Positions 10,563-20,689 of a DNA stretch of 64,000 nucleotides are shown in pieces. Each line of letters opens with the position of its first letter. Within the stretch, counting starts at the first letter, position 1. Made by a program: the position numbers and the translations under genes. The notes below the pieces were generated by a model, which did not search any database, had not been told where the DNA came from, and worked only from the letters and a program-made list of their open reading frames with translations. Origin of the DNA: Locusta migratoria (Eukaryota > Arthropoda > Insecta > Orthoptera > Acrididae); assembly GCA_026315105.1 (NCBI GenBank), contig CM048745.1:542286758-542350757 (forward strand). The letters run 5' to 3'.

Positions 10563-11460
10563 AGCAGCACACAGGTCATAGATCCGTTCTTTCCCGATGT
10601 GAGGCTCAAATGACAGTTTAATGTGGCTAGGATTCAGTATTCTATAATGACTCTTTCCGCACGAAATTTCGGGATGGCATTGGCTTCATTTATAAATGAC
10701 TGTTTCTATACATGAAGCCACAACTGTATGATGAAAATTCAAATATATTTAACAATTTTATGATACATTTTACGCACTCGATTGGCAAAGGTGTTCACTG
10801 TCAGAGACCGCTAGCTTGACTGTCTGCGGCAGGGGTAGACTCTGTGCAGGATAAGGTGGACGATGCGCAGAGACGAGTTTTCGTCCAAAGCGCTGGGCGA
10901 GTTCATTACTTCCTTCAGAAGGAGGAGCTGCATCAGTCCACTTTGCCTGCTGGCCAGTGAGCTGGGCACTTCCCCTCCAGCGTTCTCTCACTGCTCCGGC
11001 TACTACCCCCACCATTACCGCTCTCTCCATGCTTGCCCAGCCATATGCACATCTGCCGGCCAATTTATCCTGCGTGCACTCTAACACTGTGCGCCAGTGG
11101 CTACATTTTGACGCCAACGGAACTTTCTTGGGTGTTATGCCTGTCATAATTCAATTCAACTAACAATTAAATAACTTTTCTAAATAACAGAAACATAGCT
11201 TAACACAAGACAATTATGTAATATAAACAGAGATATTTAAATAAATTGTGGTATGTTAAATATTTATAAAATTGCTGAAGGGTTTTGGCAGACAAAGTAC
11301 AAGTAAGAACTAGTCAGGTTTACATGGAAATATGGGAGGAGTTTCTCCACGGGATTCTTGTTCACCGTACCATATGCTCTATGTTCCACTCACACCACAT
11401 ATTACGTAATGCTCTTCTCAAGATAGTTAAAAGGTATCTTACAGAATAAAATACGAAAGA
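10563..11460 (-). repeat. Divergent LTR-like block, relative of 4540-5500
   Basis: Shares ordered short similarities with the putative LTR at 4540-5500 (CAGCACACAGGTC, GGCTAGGA, AACATAGCTTAACACAA, TTTTGGCAGACAA, CCACGGGAT). No gag or pol lies next to it, so it is probably a solo LTR. Ends approximate. Confidence 0.45.
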
Positions 11461-12930
11461 GCACGTGAATGGCTATGGATCAGCCCCTTCACAACCAGAA
11501 TACTATGTACAAGTCCCTCCACTACATGACCTGGTTCACCAACTGTCTCCTGAAATTCAAGGAATACAAATCTTCTGTGTTGCAATTCTTCAAATTTATT
11601 TATCAACTAGCAGTAATCATGGAGTTGACGAGGTATTTATTAATTTCAATCTTCTGTTAACCATCTGCTTCTCCCTCTTATCAATGTCCCCCTTCCCTCA
11701 TCTAACCATCTCTATTTCTATTTTATGCTCTCCCTCCAAACTCCCCCCCCCCCCACTACCCATGCTCCAGCCTCTGTTCATTTCTTCCACCACTCCCATT
11801 ATTCCACCTCTTCCTTTACCCTGTTCACCTGATCCTCCCCTCTCCCTCTACACATCTCCTCCTCACATGCCCTTTTCTTCCTCCTCATGCTCCCTGTAAT
11901 TACCCTCCTCTTTCTCTCTGTCCTTTTCATCTCTCTCTCTACTTCCACTGAAACGTTCTTATTTCTGCCAAATTTCATTGTGAGTGGTACTGAGGTCTGT
12001 TGTAATGTGCCTTGCACCATGCGCCGTATGAAATCATATTTAGGCAATACTACCATTGAACTCCCATTTCTCAGCAGATGCGTTGGCGCAACCTTACCGT
12101 CTTTCTGTTGAACGGCGTTGCAGGTGGAGAAGACCAGCTGAGGGCAGTGCAGTGTTGACAGCAGTGATCGCGAATGTGGATTGATACGATTAAAACACGT
12201 TTTGTCGGTCAAGCCGACGACAATACTAAAGTGAAAATAAAACTGTACTCTCAAGAAACGGTAAAAATTCTGATTACGAGTGGTGTAGGTGACAGCAAAC
12301 ACGCACTTCAGAATATTACAAGTTTCAGTTTACTCTATAGTAGCCACGCAGGACTAACACCTGACTGTGCAGAAAGCACACTGAAATAATTCAAAGTTAA
12401 CACCGAAAAATACACAACTCAAAACAGCGCGATCCGGTCAGGAGCGCGGCCCAGACCAGAGTCACCAAAAACGCACGATGCGGCCAGCAGCGCCGCCGAC
12501 ACCAGAGTCCTCACGCTCTACAGCAAAAATTCCACAACTCCAAAATCTTCCTGTCTACCCCCTCCCATCGGTGACGTCAAGCCAATCACAAATTTTGATT
12601 AATGGTCAAACCAATGGAATACGAGAGCTATTGTTCAACACTCCAGTTTCCTTCCCCACAAAACTGTCCCTCGCTGCATTCTGCACGTAAGCCAGCATTT
12701 CTCAGAAATCCATAGAATTTGCGGACCACTCGAACGAATCTGTATAAACAAGATAATACTATTGATATCCTTCCGTAATAAATCCAAACAATATTATCCA
12801 AACAAAAATGAAGCAAATAATTCTAAAAATAGGATCACCACTTCTCATGCTGATCGGCTTCCAGGACGGGGATCGCCGACGGGAGTTGAACTGCAAGGAC
12901 ATAGGGCCTTGGAACACTGAATGGGCTGAC
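11461..12930. other. Spacer with a long pyrimidine tract
   Basis: 11660-11935 is strongly C/T-rich on the plus strand, including a C run near 11745-11756, and resembles in composition the reverse of the purine tract at 18740-18950. The remainder, including a GC-rich patch at 12420-12540, holds no gene I can recognise. Confidence 0.5.
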
Positions 12931-12974
12931 TTAGGGTACCAAATAAGCTCCGCGCAGTTGAACCCTCCTGAGGG

Positions 12975-13326
12975 CCTCTCGTCGGGAATCTGTTGCTCTT
13001 TGTCGACTGCGTATTGACCATACGAGGTTAACCCATGGCCACCTCCTTCGCCGAGAGGACCCAACCGCGCAGGGTGCCGTTGTGGTACTTTGCTGACAGT
13101 GGTCCACATTTTAATGGACTGTCCGCTTTTAGCTGCTTTGAGGCATTCCTTTAATCTTCCAACTGCGCTTCCATCAATTTCAACTGACGATGCCTCGATG
13201 GCTGACCATGTTTTAGGTTTAATTTGCGCAGCTAGCTTTTACCATTCTATTTTGGAGTGGGCTCAATTGGCTGATTCCTCCGGCTTGGAGGGAGAACGGA
13301 ACTGCTCATCGTCTTTTATGTTTTAA
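12975..13326 (+). pseudogene. Non-LTR retrotransposon ORF2 C-terminal fragment
   Basis: Plus-strand frames read ALCRLRIDHTRLTHGHLLRR and then, after a frameshift near 13067, CRCGTLLTVVHILMDCPLL. The pattern of an RxxHTRLTH block followed by CxC...HILxxC is typical of the extreme C-terminus of I/Jockey-type LINE ORF2 proteins. No RT domain is attached; about 110 residues survive. It is a 5'-truncated, frameshifted remnant. Confidence 0.65.
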
Positions 13327-13329
13327 CCG

Positions 13330-14085
13330 CGATACTGAGCGGATATCACTTCTTCTTACTGTCTGCAAGTGACAATGGAGCTCTTACATTAATTTTTTTT
13401 TCCAGTAAGCTGTGTTCAATCGTAAAAAAGATGTCTGGTCGTTATTAGGATTCGCTTTGTGATTGCATAAGTTTATTTCAAACTCGACTTTTTCCTACAT
13501 TAAATTTAAACTGATTTGATTTTCAGAACGTGCGATCAAAGTGTTGTTCAGACGTCCAAAATTCTGTGATTTTATTCACCTGTTGTGACAGTAACTTACC
13601 GCGGTCGTGAAATTGTGTTGCGCGAAGCGTAAAATAACCAAGCTTCGCTTTACGGCGGAAAGTTAAGATTCTATCACTGTTGCAGCACAAAACAATATCT
13701 ACAGTTGATATAAACTCATACGGCATGTGAAATTAACTTTTTAGTGGTGCTGTCGGGTGTTATCTTAACATTAACAATGGCTAACGCTATTTTTAATAGC
13801 GGTATTATTCATGTTCTGATATGACTAATGTTCCTTTAAAAATTAATCCTTGCAGCTATTCCAAAGTTCGTTCAATTTCATAAGAAGTATTTAATCCAAA
13901 TCCTTAAGACAGCACCAAACCAAAACGAAAGAAACACCTGAAATGTCATTAACATTGATTCACTGTAACGTTGCTGTATATTTCATATCCTTAATTCATT
14001 ATGACACAACGAGAACAGTCGGTAAGAAAGTGATAACTGAATGGATTAGACATTTCGTTTCTTCGGTCGAATAAATGGCATCAGC
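13330..14085. other. Spacer, nothing recognised
   Basis: AT-rich single-copy-looking sequence with no recognised coding segment or repeat. Confidence 0.5.
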
Positions 14086-14095
14086 ACTAAGTGCG

Positions 14096-14302
14096 GGGCC
14101 GCGCGGGAGTAGCCGAGCGATATGGAGCGCCATGTTAAAGAAGGTGCGGCCTCCCGCGTCGGGGGTTCGAATCCTCCCTCGGGCAAGGATGTGTGTGTTG
14201 TCTTTAGGTTAGTTTAACTTAGTTTAAGTAGTTTGTGAGACTAGGGACTGATGACCAACGTAGTTTGGTCCCATTGGGATTACAAACATTTGAACATTTT
14301 GA
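14096..14302 (+). mobile_element. SINE with variant tRNA head
   Basis: Shares the GGGACTGATGACC...ACAAACATTTGAACATTTT tail of the main SINE family but has a different head (GGGAGTAGCCGAGCG, then GGGGGTTCGAATCC). Flanked by the target duplication ACTAAGTGCG at 14086-14095 and 14303-14312. Confidence 0.9.
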
Positions 14303-14317
14303 ACTAAGTGCGAAATG

Positions 14318-14528
14318 CAAACGTAGGCTTCCGCGGCTCTTGTCACTATCAATAAAATTCTTCCGGGTATGAGGCCGCGTCGTCATTTTATAAACTCTAC
14401 CGACGTTTCGGCCACTGTTGCAGGTGGCCTTCATCAGGGTCTCTGAAGGCCGCTTTTAACAGTGGCCGAAACGTCGGTAGAGTTTATAAGATGACGACGC
14501 GGTCTCATACCCGGAAGAATTTTACTGG
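14318..14528. mobile_element. Head-to-head palindromic PLE 3' end
   Basis: The two arms (14354-14440 on minus, 14441-14524 on plus) are near-identical inverted copies of one sequence. Each reads outward from a CTGA(TGA)AGGCC start through GTGGCCGAAACGTCGG to CATACCCGGAAGAATTTTA. The insertion is bounded by the 13-bp duplication TAAGTGCGAAATG at 14305-14317 and 14529-14541. The CTGATGA, paired stem and GAAA order is the hammerhead-like motif known from Penelope-like elements, so I read it as two 5'-truncated PLE ends joined head to head in one insertion. Confidence 0.75.
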
Positions 14529-14544
14529 TAAGTGCGAAATGTTG

Positions 14545-15480
14545 AACTTGGTATAATACCTCTAGTCTGCAAACCCCTTTCCCCTATTATTATTATTTTA
14601 TTATTTTGCGAATATGCAACGTTTGTGTTCGCAACTTTATTACTAAAACTGAATGATTCCACGAAATCCTACTTCACTATGAAGTATAAAGATATCACCA
14701 TACTATGAAAACTGTAAATAGAATCATAGAACTCGCACAATGCTGCCTTGATGCCCTCCCAAGAAACAGGATCAACATTCACATTAAAGCTTTTAGAGAC
14801 TATTAATGTCTGAACTTTCGTCGAGTCTCTAATTTACTTTACTGTGGCCTTTGAGGATAAATCTCCGCCTCTATGACGAAATTTCACTGGTCGTTTCCTC
14901 GCCCCTCGCCATCTCAGTTTTCACGGATACTGAGGCGGCGGATTAACAGGAATCGTTAGTGTCTTTCCTCCTCATTATCCAAAAGACTCTACACCCTTGC
15001 TTCACTATGTGTATCACACTACAACCCAGCCAGTAACATAGGTCTCAGCTTTACTAATCGGTGAAATATTAGCCTATATCTCTTTCGAGTTCATAATTTT
15101 CCTAACGTTTACTGCCTTAAAGCGAAGTTTACGACTATTAAATTGTACATCTACTTGGTTTACTTCACGTCTGCATGCTAATTCATGAACATTGCGACTA
15201 TGGAGTTAACTCCGGTGATAACAACGTCGAAATCGCTGCCTGTTAGTTTTAATTAAGGTATGCAGTGGTTCATCTAAATAGTTGATATGGCTCCTTCCAC
15301 TATCAACGGTGAAAAATTCGTTGAACACCATACAACTTCGTTATTATTACTTCATCTTTAAAACTATTGGAACAATTTCTTACATGCTCTTAAACAATAT
15401 CGGTGTCACTTCCATACAAAATCGCAAGATCCAACCGCACCGTTCTAAATTTAATAGGCTATATTAATCGTGTTTCATGC
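14545..15480. other. AT-rich spacer
   Basis: No coding segment, SINE or terminal repeat was recognised. Confidence 0.5.
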
Positions 15481-15484
15481 TTAT

Positions 15485-15685
15485 ACGTGTCCGCCTCCGT
15501 AGCTCAGTGCCAGCGTCGCTGACTACAACGCAGGGGGCCCGAGTTCGATTCCCGGCAGGGAACTAGCCAGTTGCAAATGCAGTTTGAATAGTTCACGTCT
15601 TTTTCCTGGGATTGGATTGATGGTATTACTTCGGTTGCAGCCGATTCCGCCCATAAGAAGGCAACGGGACGTCAAACAGCTAAGT
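15485..15685 (+). mobile_element. tRNA-derived SINE (third head type)
   Basis: The head contains CCGTAGCTCAGTGCCAGCG (box A-like) and CCGAGTTCGATTCCCGG (box B-like), followed by a non-tRNA tail with GGATTGGATTGATGG and CAACGGGACGTCAAAC. Loss of acceptor pairing and the long tail favour a SINE. It abuts the PLE body at about 15690. Confidence 0.6.
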
Positions 15686-15864
15686 TCTCACGCTTCCTTG
15701 ACAAACCATCTACGCAGGTTGCGTTCAAGACTGTCATCAATCTGAGTGACATGGAATTGAGTGATGATGCGGTCTCGGTTTTGGAGAAAGGACTCAACTT
15801 TGCTCCTACCCTTAAGTTCACACCAGTTGCAGAAATTATCAGTGCTGTTGAACAGGTTGCAGTT

Positions 15865-16064
15865 AGAAATGTTCAAATGTTTGTGAAGCTCATGGGACTT
15901 AACTACGGGGTCAACAGTCCCTAAACTTACAAACTACTTATGAAATACCTTATACTAAGGACGGCACAAATATCCATGCCCGAGGGGGGATTCGAACCCC
16001 CGACCGCAGTGGCCGTTTAGACCGTGACTGGAACGCCTCAGTCCCCTCGGCCACCGTGGACGGC
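15865..16064 (-). mobile_element. SINE (main family) inside the PLE
   Basis: Minus-strand copy with the usual tail (at the left) and tRNA-like head (at the right). The target duplication TGCAGTT lies at 15858-15864 and 16065-16071. Removing the SINE and one duplicate restores the PLE reading frame across the site, so the SINE arrived while that part was still in frame or nearly so. Confidence 0.9.
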
Positions 16065-17319
16065 TGCAGTTCGACTTCCGCATGAATCAGCTGAGGAAAT
16101 AAGTCGTGAAACTTGTCGTGTGTTGACGACATCCAAGCCCATTAAGTCGAACATCACTTGTAAAGAGAGGGCGGCCATTCGTGACCTGAGGGAGCGCCCT
16201 GAAATTGTTGTCTTAACGGCTGACAAAGGCAATGCTACGGTTGTTGTCTCCCACAAGGACTACAATGAAAAGATGCAGAGCATGCTAAATGACGATTCCT
16301 ACCGCAAGATTAGCGTTGACCCCACAAAGAAGGTGGAGAACAAGACAAGGGCGCTTCTCAAGGATGCGGACTCACCGGAGTGTGTCGCCAAGAAACTGCT
16401 ACCTTAAGATCCGGTACCGCCAAGACTTTATGGACTCCCTAAGGTTCACAAAGATGGGGTGCCGTTACGTCCCATAGTCAGTAACATCAGAGCATCTACA
16501 TATTTGTTGGCCAAATATTTTATGGGAATATTAAGTCCTTATGTGGGTAAATGCCCTCATCACATCCGTAATTCCGTGGATTTTGTTAAACGCCTTAACA
16601 ACTTCAGGCTGGATGAGTTACATATCATGGTGAGTTTTGACGTCGTTTCGTTGTTTACGAGGGTGCCCCTTCGAGAGTCACTAGATTTGATTGGTCAGAA
16701 GTTTGACGAGAAGACCACCGAACTTTTTAGGCATGTCTTGAACTCCATGTATTTTCTTTTCAATGGCGAATACTACGAACAAACGGAGGGAGTCGCCATG
16801 GGTAGCCCACTCCCCGGTGGTAGCAAATTTATACATGGAGAATTTCGAGGAGGAAGCCGTGGCATCATCTGAATGGAAACCTACTTGCTTTTTCCGTTAC
16901 ATGCACGACACTTTCGTCATCTGGCCACATGGTATGGATAAACTCCTTGACTTCCTTACACATCTGAACTCCATACACCCCAACATCAAATTCACTATGG
17001 AGACTGAAACGGAGGGTAAATTGCCGTTCCTTGACGTCTTGGTCAAGAGAAGAGCTGATGGCAACCTGGGTCATAGTGTATATCGGAAGACAACGCATAC
17101 GGATCTGTATTTACACGCAGACAGCTGTCACCACCCTGCACAGAGGAATGGGGTATTTAAAACTCTAGTACATAGGGCGCGCACCATCTCCGACGCAGAG
17201 AGTCTACCCCAGGAATTGGAATACCTGAGAACTGTATTCCGGAAAAAATGGGTACTCATACTGGCAGATTCAACGGGCTCTCCGCCCAACCACTATAGCA
17301 CAACCTGTGGAAATGGATG

Positions 17320-17364
<45 letters not shown>
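17320..17364 (+). repeat. Homopolymer A run (45 nt) inside the PLE
   Basis: Sits exactly between the RT and GIY-YIG parts of the PLE, where related elements have coding linker. It is therefore a replacement or expansion, not a 3' tail. Confidence 0.9.
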
Positions 17365-17365
<1 letters not shown>

Positions 17366-17799
17366 ACCAGGTTGGAACTGTCTTTTGTCCGCCGACTAAA
17401 ATTCGTGCACTGGTGGGGAGCGCCAAAGATGATCTCCGTTTCAGGAAGGCCGGCGTGTACCAGATTCCGTGTCAGTGTGGCAAGTCATATATTGGACAGA
17501 CGATGCGTACCGTCGAGGATCGATGCGTTGAACACCAGAGGCACACTCGATTGATGTATCCGAGCAAGTCGGCGATCGCTGAACATTGTTTTGGCGGAGA
17601 ATCATGCAATGGAGTATGAACGCACTAGGATTCTGGTACAGACGTCGAGAAACTGGGCCTGCGTCGTTAGAGAAGCCATTGAAATTTGCACAAGCGACGA
17701 CCTCATAAACCGTGACTGTGGCTATAATCTTAGCAGGGCTTGGGAACCAGCGATTGGGTTAATTAAAAATCTAGCAAACGTAACGAAGTGACGACAACG

Positions 17800-18115
17800 G
17801 CGGACAGAGCCCTCACATCGACGTCATCTCAGACGCCGTCGCAATCGGTTCCACTGCGCGACCGCGGCGCGGGGCGCGGACCACAGAGGGGTCGCTCCGC
17901 GGGCCGAGGGTATTTAAATCGCCCGCTACCGGGCTAGAACCCAGTTCCCTTCGAGCCGCTGTTGCGTGCGGATCTCCGTGCCAGCGCGTTTCAAGGAGCT
18001 CAGTTCGTCATTCACCTGATGATGGCGACATGTATGATCGCCGAAATATTGTGCCCGTAGGCACTATAGACCGGCAGTAACCCGTGGATATTTTGATTAT
18101 CAAATACGCCGGGAG
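17800..18115 (+). other. PLE 3' region, GC-rich
   Basis: Follows the endonuclease stop. It is strongly GC-rich at 17820-17960, including GAGGGTATTTAAATCGCCCG (TATA-like), then carries the hammerhead-like motif. This would be the PLE's terminal (pLTR-like) region. The end of the element is not marked by a target duplication I can find. Confidence 0.55.
18016..18046 (+). ncRNA. Hammerhead-ribozyme-like motif of the PLE
   Basis: CTGATGA (18016-18022), then GGCGA (18024-18028) pairing with TCGCC (18038-18042), then GAAA (18043-18046): the conserved core and stem II of a hammerhead. A possible stem III follows (GTGCC...GGCAC, 18051-18066). I could not pair a convincing stem I, so activity is uncertain. 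Hammerheads are known from PLE terminal regions. Confidence 0.6.
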
Positions 18116-18419
18116 AAACTGAAGAATCACAACATAGTAACGAATTATGTAAAAAGCGTTGTTTGGTCGTTGCTTCTGTTACTTTTCTGCAAGATAAATT
18201 ACTGGTTAGGTGGTACCAGTGAAACAAATTTATAAAGTACCGGTAATGTCTTAACTTTTTATTTTTCGTATCAAAAGCGTTCTTTACAGCTTATAGTTAT
18301 ATGAAGAAATGGTACAAGATACATTGCAAACAATACTTGGTTGTAATATTAACATTAATTACCTGTCTGTTCAGCTTAGAGTTATATAAAATCAGTACAA
18401 TATATAGTTTTAGAATAAA

Positions 18420-18710
18420 TGATTTACAAAGGATGTTCCGGTTTATCGGTCTGCTTCTGGACATCAGAAATCAGACTGTCAGACCAGTAGCTGGCAACCT
18501 CATCTGTATTCTCCTCGGCCTGTAGTAGGTCTTCTAGAGTGACACTATGGGCAGTCATAAAGTGGACTGTAGTCTGCTCTGCTCCACACTCACAGGCAGT
18601 CGATGGGTCTCGAAGATAGTTCCACTTAGCAAGATTATCCTCAGACCTGCCAACCCCACTTCTTACTCTATTGAGAGACTTCCAGATGTTCCATTTGCGA
18701 TCTTCACCTG
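18420..18710 (-). pseudogene. LINE ORF2 C-terminal fragment
   Basis: Minus strand reads WNIWKSLNRVRSGVGRSEDN, then KWNYLRDPSTACECGAEQTT and VHFMTAHSVTLEDLL. The sequence of a WxxLNRLRTGVGR-type block, a CxCGxEQT motif and a short His-containing tail is the usual C-terminus of several insect LINE ORF2 proteins. No RT is attached, so it is a 5'-truncated tail of about 95 residues. Confidence 0.6.
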
Positions 18711-18739
18711 GGGGCAGCGACTCTGTAGCAGGAATCCAA

Positions 18740-18950
18740 GAGGTGAGCATAGGAAATAGACAGAGAGAAAGAGGAAGGAGGAGGCGAAGAGGGTCAGAGA
18801 GTGGAGCGGAGGTGGGGAGGAGGACATAGATGACGAAAGAAGGGACGAAGGAGGATGAATACAAGGAGGAGAAGGAGATGAAGGAGGAGGAGAAGGCAGG
18901 CTGAGGAGGAGCAGGAAATGGACAGAGAGAGGGGATGGGGAACAGATTAA
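18740..18950 (+). repeat. Purine-rich (GGA/GAG) tract
   Basis: About 210 nt almost entirely G and A with many GGAGGA units. It could form unusual structure, and it creates long artificial reading frames rich in Ser/Pro/Leu on the minus strand, which I do not count as genes. Confidence 0.8.
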
Positions 18951-19160
18951 AAAGTGTGTGGAAAACAACGAAGTGCAATTACATGTCACGTCTTGCAGTG
19001 TTGATAAACGATCTGATTCGTATGTTTATGGAGAAAAAAGACAAACAAGAAAATGTAACTCCATTGCATTTACCTTATGGGAAATCATAGCTTTCGAATT
19101 TTTTCTTTCATTTCACATAGATGTAAAGCATGGCACTGATTTGATTGGTATATTTTCTCG

Positions 19161-19355
19161 GCCGGCCGCGGTGGCCGAGGGGACTGACACGCTCCAGTCA
19201 CGGTCTGCACGACCACTACGGTCGGGGGTTCGAATCCCTCCTCGGGCATGGATATTTGTGCCGTCCTTAGTCTTAGCTAGTTCATAAGTCGTTTGTAAGT
19301 TTAGGGACTGATGACCCCGTAGTTAAGTCCCATAAGCTCTACAAACATTTGAAAC
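19161..19355 (+). mobile_element. SINE (main family)
   Basis: Full head (GCCGGCCGCGGTGGCCGAGG) and tail. Target duplication ATATTTTCTCG at 19150-19160 and 19356-19366. Confidence 0.95.
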
Positions 19356-19366
19356 ATATTTTCTCG

Positions 19367-20560
19367 CCGCTTCAGTGTTTGCAACAATTCTTTCATTTAC
19401 TTTCCCATTTATTTCATATTAGTCAGAGCCACAACGAAGCGTGACTGGGTTTGGTTATAGTCCGTTTAAAATATCATTAGGACTGTCAGCCTGACAGACT
19501 TAGGAGAGGGGGAACTCCCGTCAATACTTCGCTACCTGCAGCAGCAGCGGCCAGCGGACCCCATAACACTTACTGCTTGCACTCTTTCTGAGTTGTAGTC
19601 AGCTTGTTGTCCTGCTTGGTCGTTGCTTATTGGAACTGTAGCTTGTGTTGTTTCTTGTAGTTGAACAAGCTATTATTTCATTTATTGTTACCGTTGTTTC
19701 TTTGCTTGATACCGATCAATGTCAGATTGAAATTTGTAGAACGTCAATCAGGGGATTGCCGCACCACGTCAGTCGATGAAATGATTTGCACTTTTCTTGC
19801 CTACTTGGTCCACTGCTCTCCTTTAATGATGTATTTGATATAAATGCTACACATCTCAAGACAGACAAATGACTGCGAATATTCCGGTAATAAAACATCG
19901 AAAGTGGAAATTCTTCGGGAAAGAAACGTATGGACAAATCAATTACCAAATCGGTTTCGTTAGGTGAGAAAGTGATTCATGGTTATGATTATCACAAGAA
20001 GGAAAATCCGATCACAGGTTATTGTTCACAAAGCAACACATATTTTTCAAACGATTTAACTACGGACATTGCAGATAATTATTTCGTTAAATAGCACGTA
20101 ACATTCATTGCTACCGTGGTACTGTCATTACGATCTGAGACGATTCGCATGACGGCCCTGTGGTACACCACGCCGCACAGATGCCGCCGTGGTATGGTAC
20201 CATGGCAGTTAGTTTCTCGGCCCTACAAGAGACAGTTGAGTGCATGCATTGGAAGCAGACGAACGGTCGGATCTTGACAAGTCACAGTTTGATCAACGGG
20301 CAAACATATGCCAGAAATTAGGTAAAACCGCAACCGAAACGTTTGAAATGATGCAGTAAGTGAACGGAGAGGTCGAAGTAATTCGCAGTTTTGGGTTTAG
20401 ACGGCACTGATGTTTTATGCAAGGACGGGTTTGGAAGATTATGAGCGTACTGGTTAGTAACGAACAGTTCGAACGGAATGCAAAATCGAGGAAGTTGCAA
20501 CGTAAAACGTTACCACCTTACAGTGTTCTGTTCACCAACTCAGTGATTGTGGTCTTCACG
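19367..20560. other. Spacer, nothing recognised
   Basis: Mixed-composition sequence without a recognised gene, tRNA-like box pair or terminal repeat. Confidence 0.5.
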
Positions 20561-20574
20561 TCAAGACTCACCGC

Positions 20575-20680
20575 TACCAGTACCTCTGAAGATGTCCAGC
20601 GCAGCTCTGGACGAAACGTCAGGAACAGATATGTTTCTTGGACCACGACCTCATAACCCGGAAGATACAACAGCTATTTC
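20575..20680 (+). mobile_element. PLE 3'-end fragment with hammerhead-like motif
   Basis: CTGAAGA (20586-20592), then GTCCAG (20594-20599) pairing with CTGGAC (20607-20612), then GAAA (20613-20616), followed by CGTCAGGAACAG and ACCTCATAACCCGGAAG. The last segment resembles the outer end of the palindromic insertion at 14318-14528, so the same PLE family is likely. Position 5 of CTGATGA is changed. Confidence 0.55.
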
Positions 20681-20689
20681 TTCACGTCA

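Larger units (their letters stand above)
15690..17800 (+). pseudogene. Penelope-like element: reverse transcriptase plus GIY-YIG endonuclease
   Basis: The protein begins with the PLE N-terminal region (MELSDDAVSVLEKGLNFAPT), is split by a SINE, and resumes with VVLTADKGNATVVV. RT blocks follow: LYGLPKVHKDGVPLRPIVSN at about 16425-16485, SFDVVSLF at about 16632, and GVAMGSPL at about 16790. Next come a one-base shift near 16820 and the catalytic box, where Y-M-H-D replaces the expected YxDD (His codon 16904-16906). A TAA at about 16405 also breaks the frame. A 45-nt A run replaces the RT-endonuclease linker; then GVYQIPCQCGKSYIGQTMR gives the GIY-YIG domain, ending near 17790. PLEs copy themselves by target-primed reverse transcription. 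This copy is 5'-truncated and dead. Confidence 0.85.

Noticed and set aside
12420..12700. Second solo LTR
   Set aside because: The composition is LTR-like, but I found no partner copy, termini or duplication.
15488..15562. Possible tRNA gene
   Set aside because: It has box A and box B-like sequences but no good acceptor stem, and is followed by a SINE-like tail.
18424..18989. Long Ser/Pro/Leu-rich minus frames
   Set aside because: They read the purine tract at 18740-18950; only the part right of about 18424 to 18710 is LINE protein.
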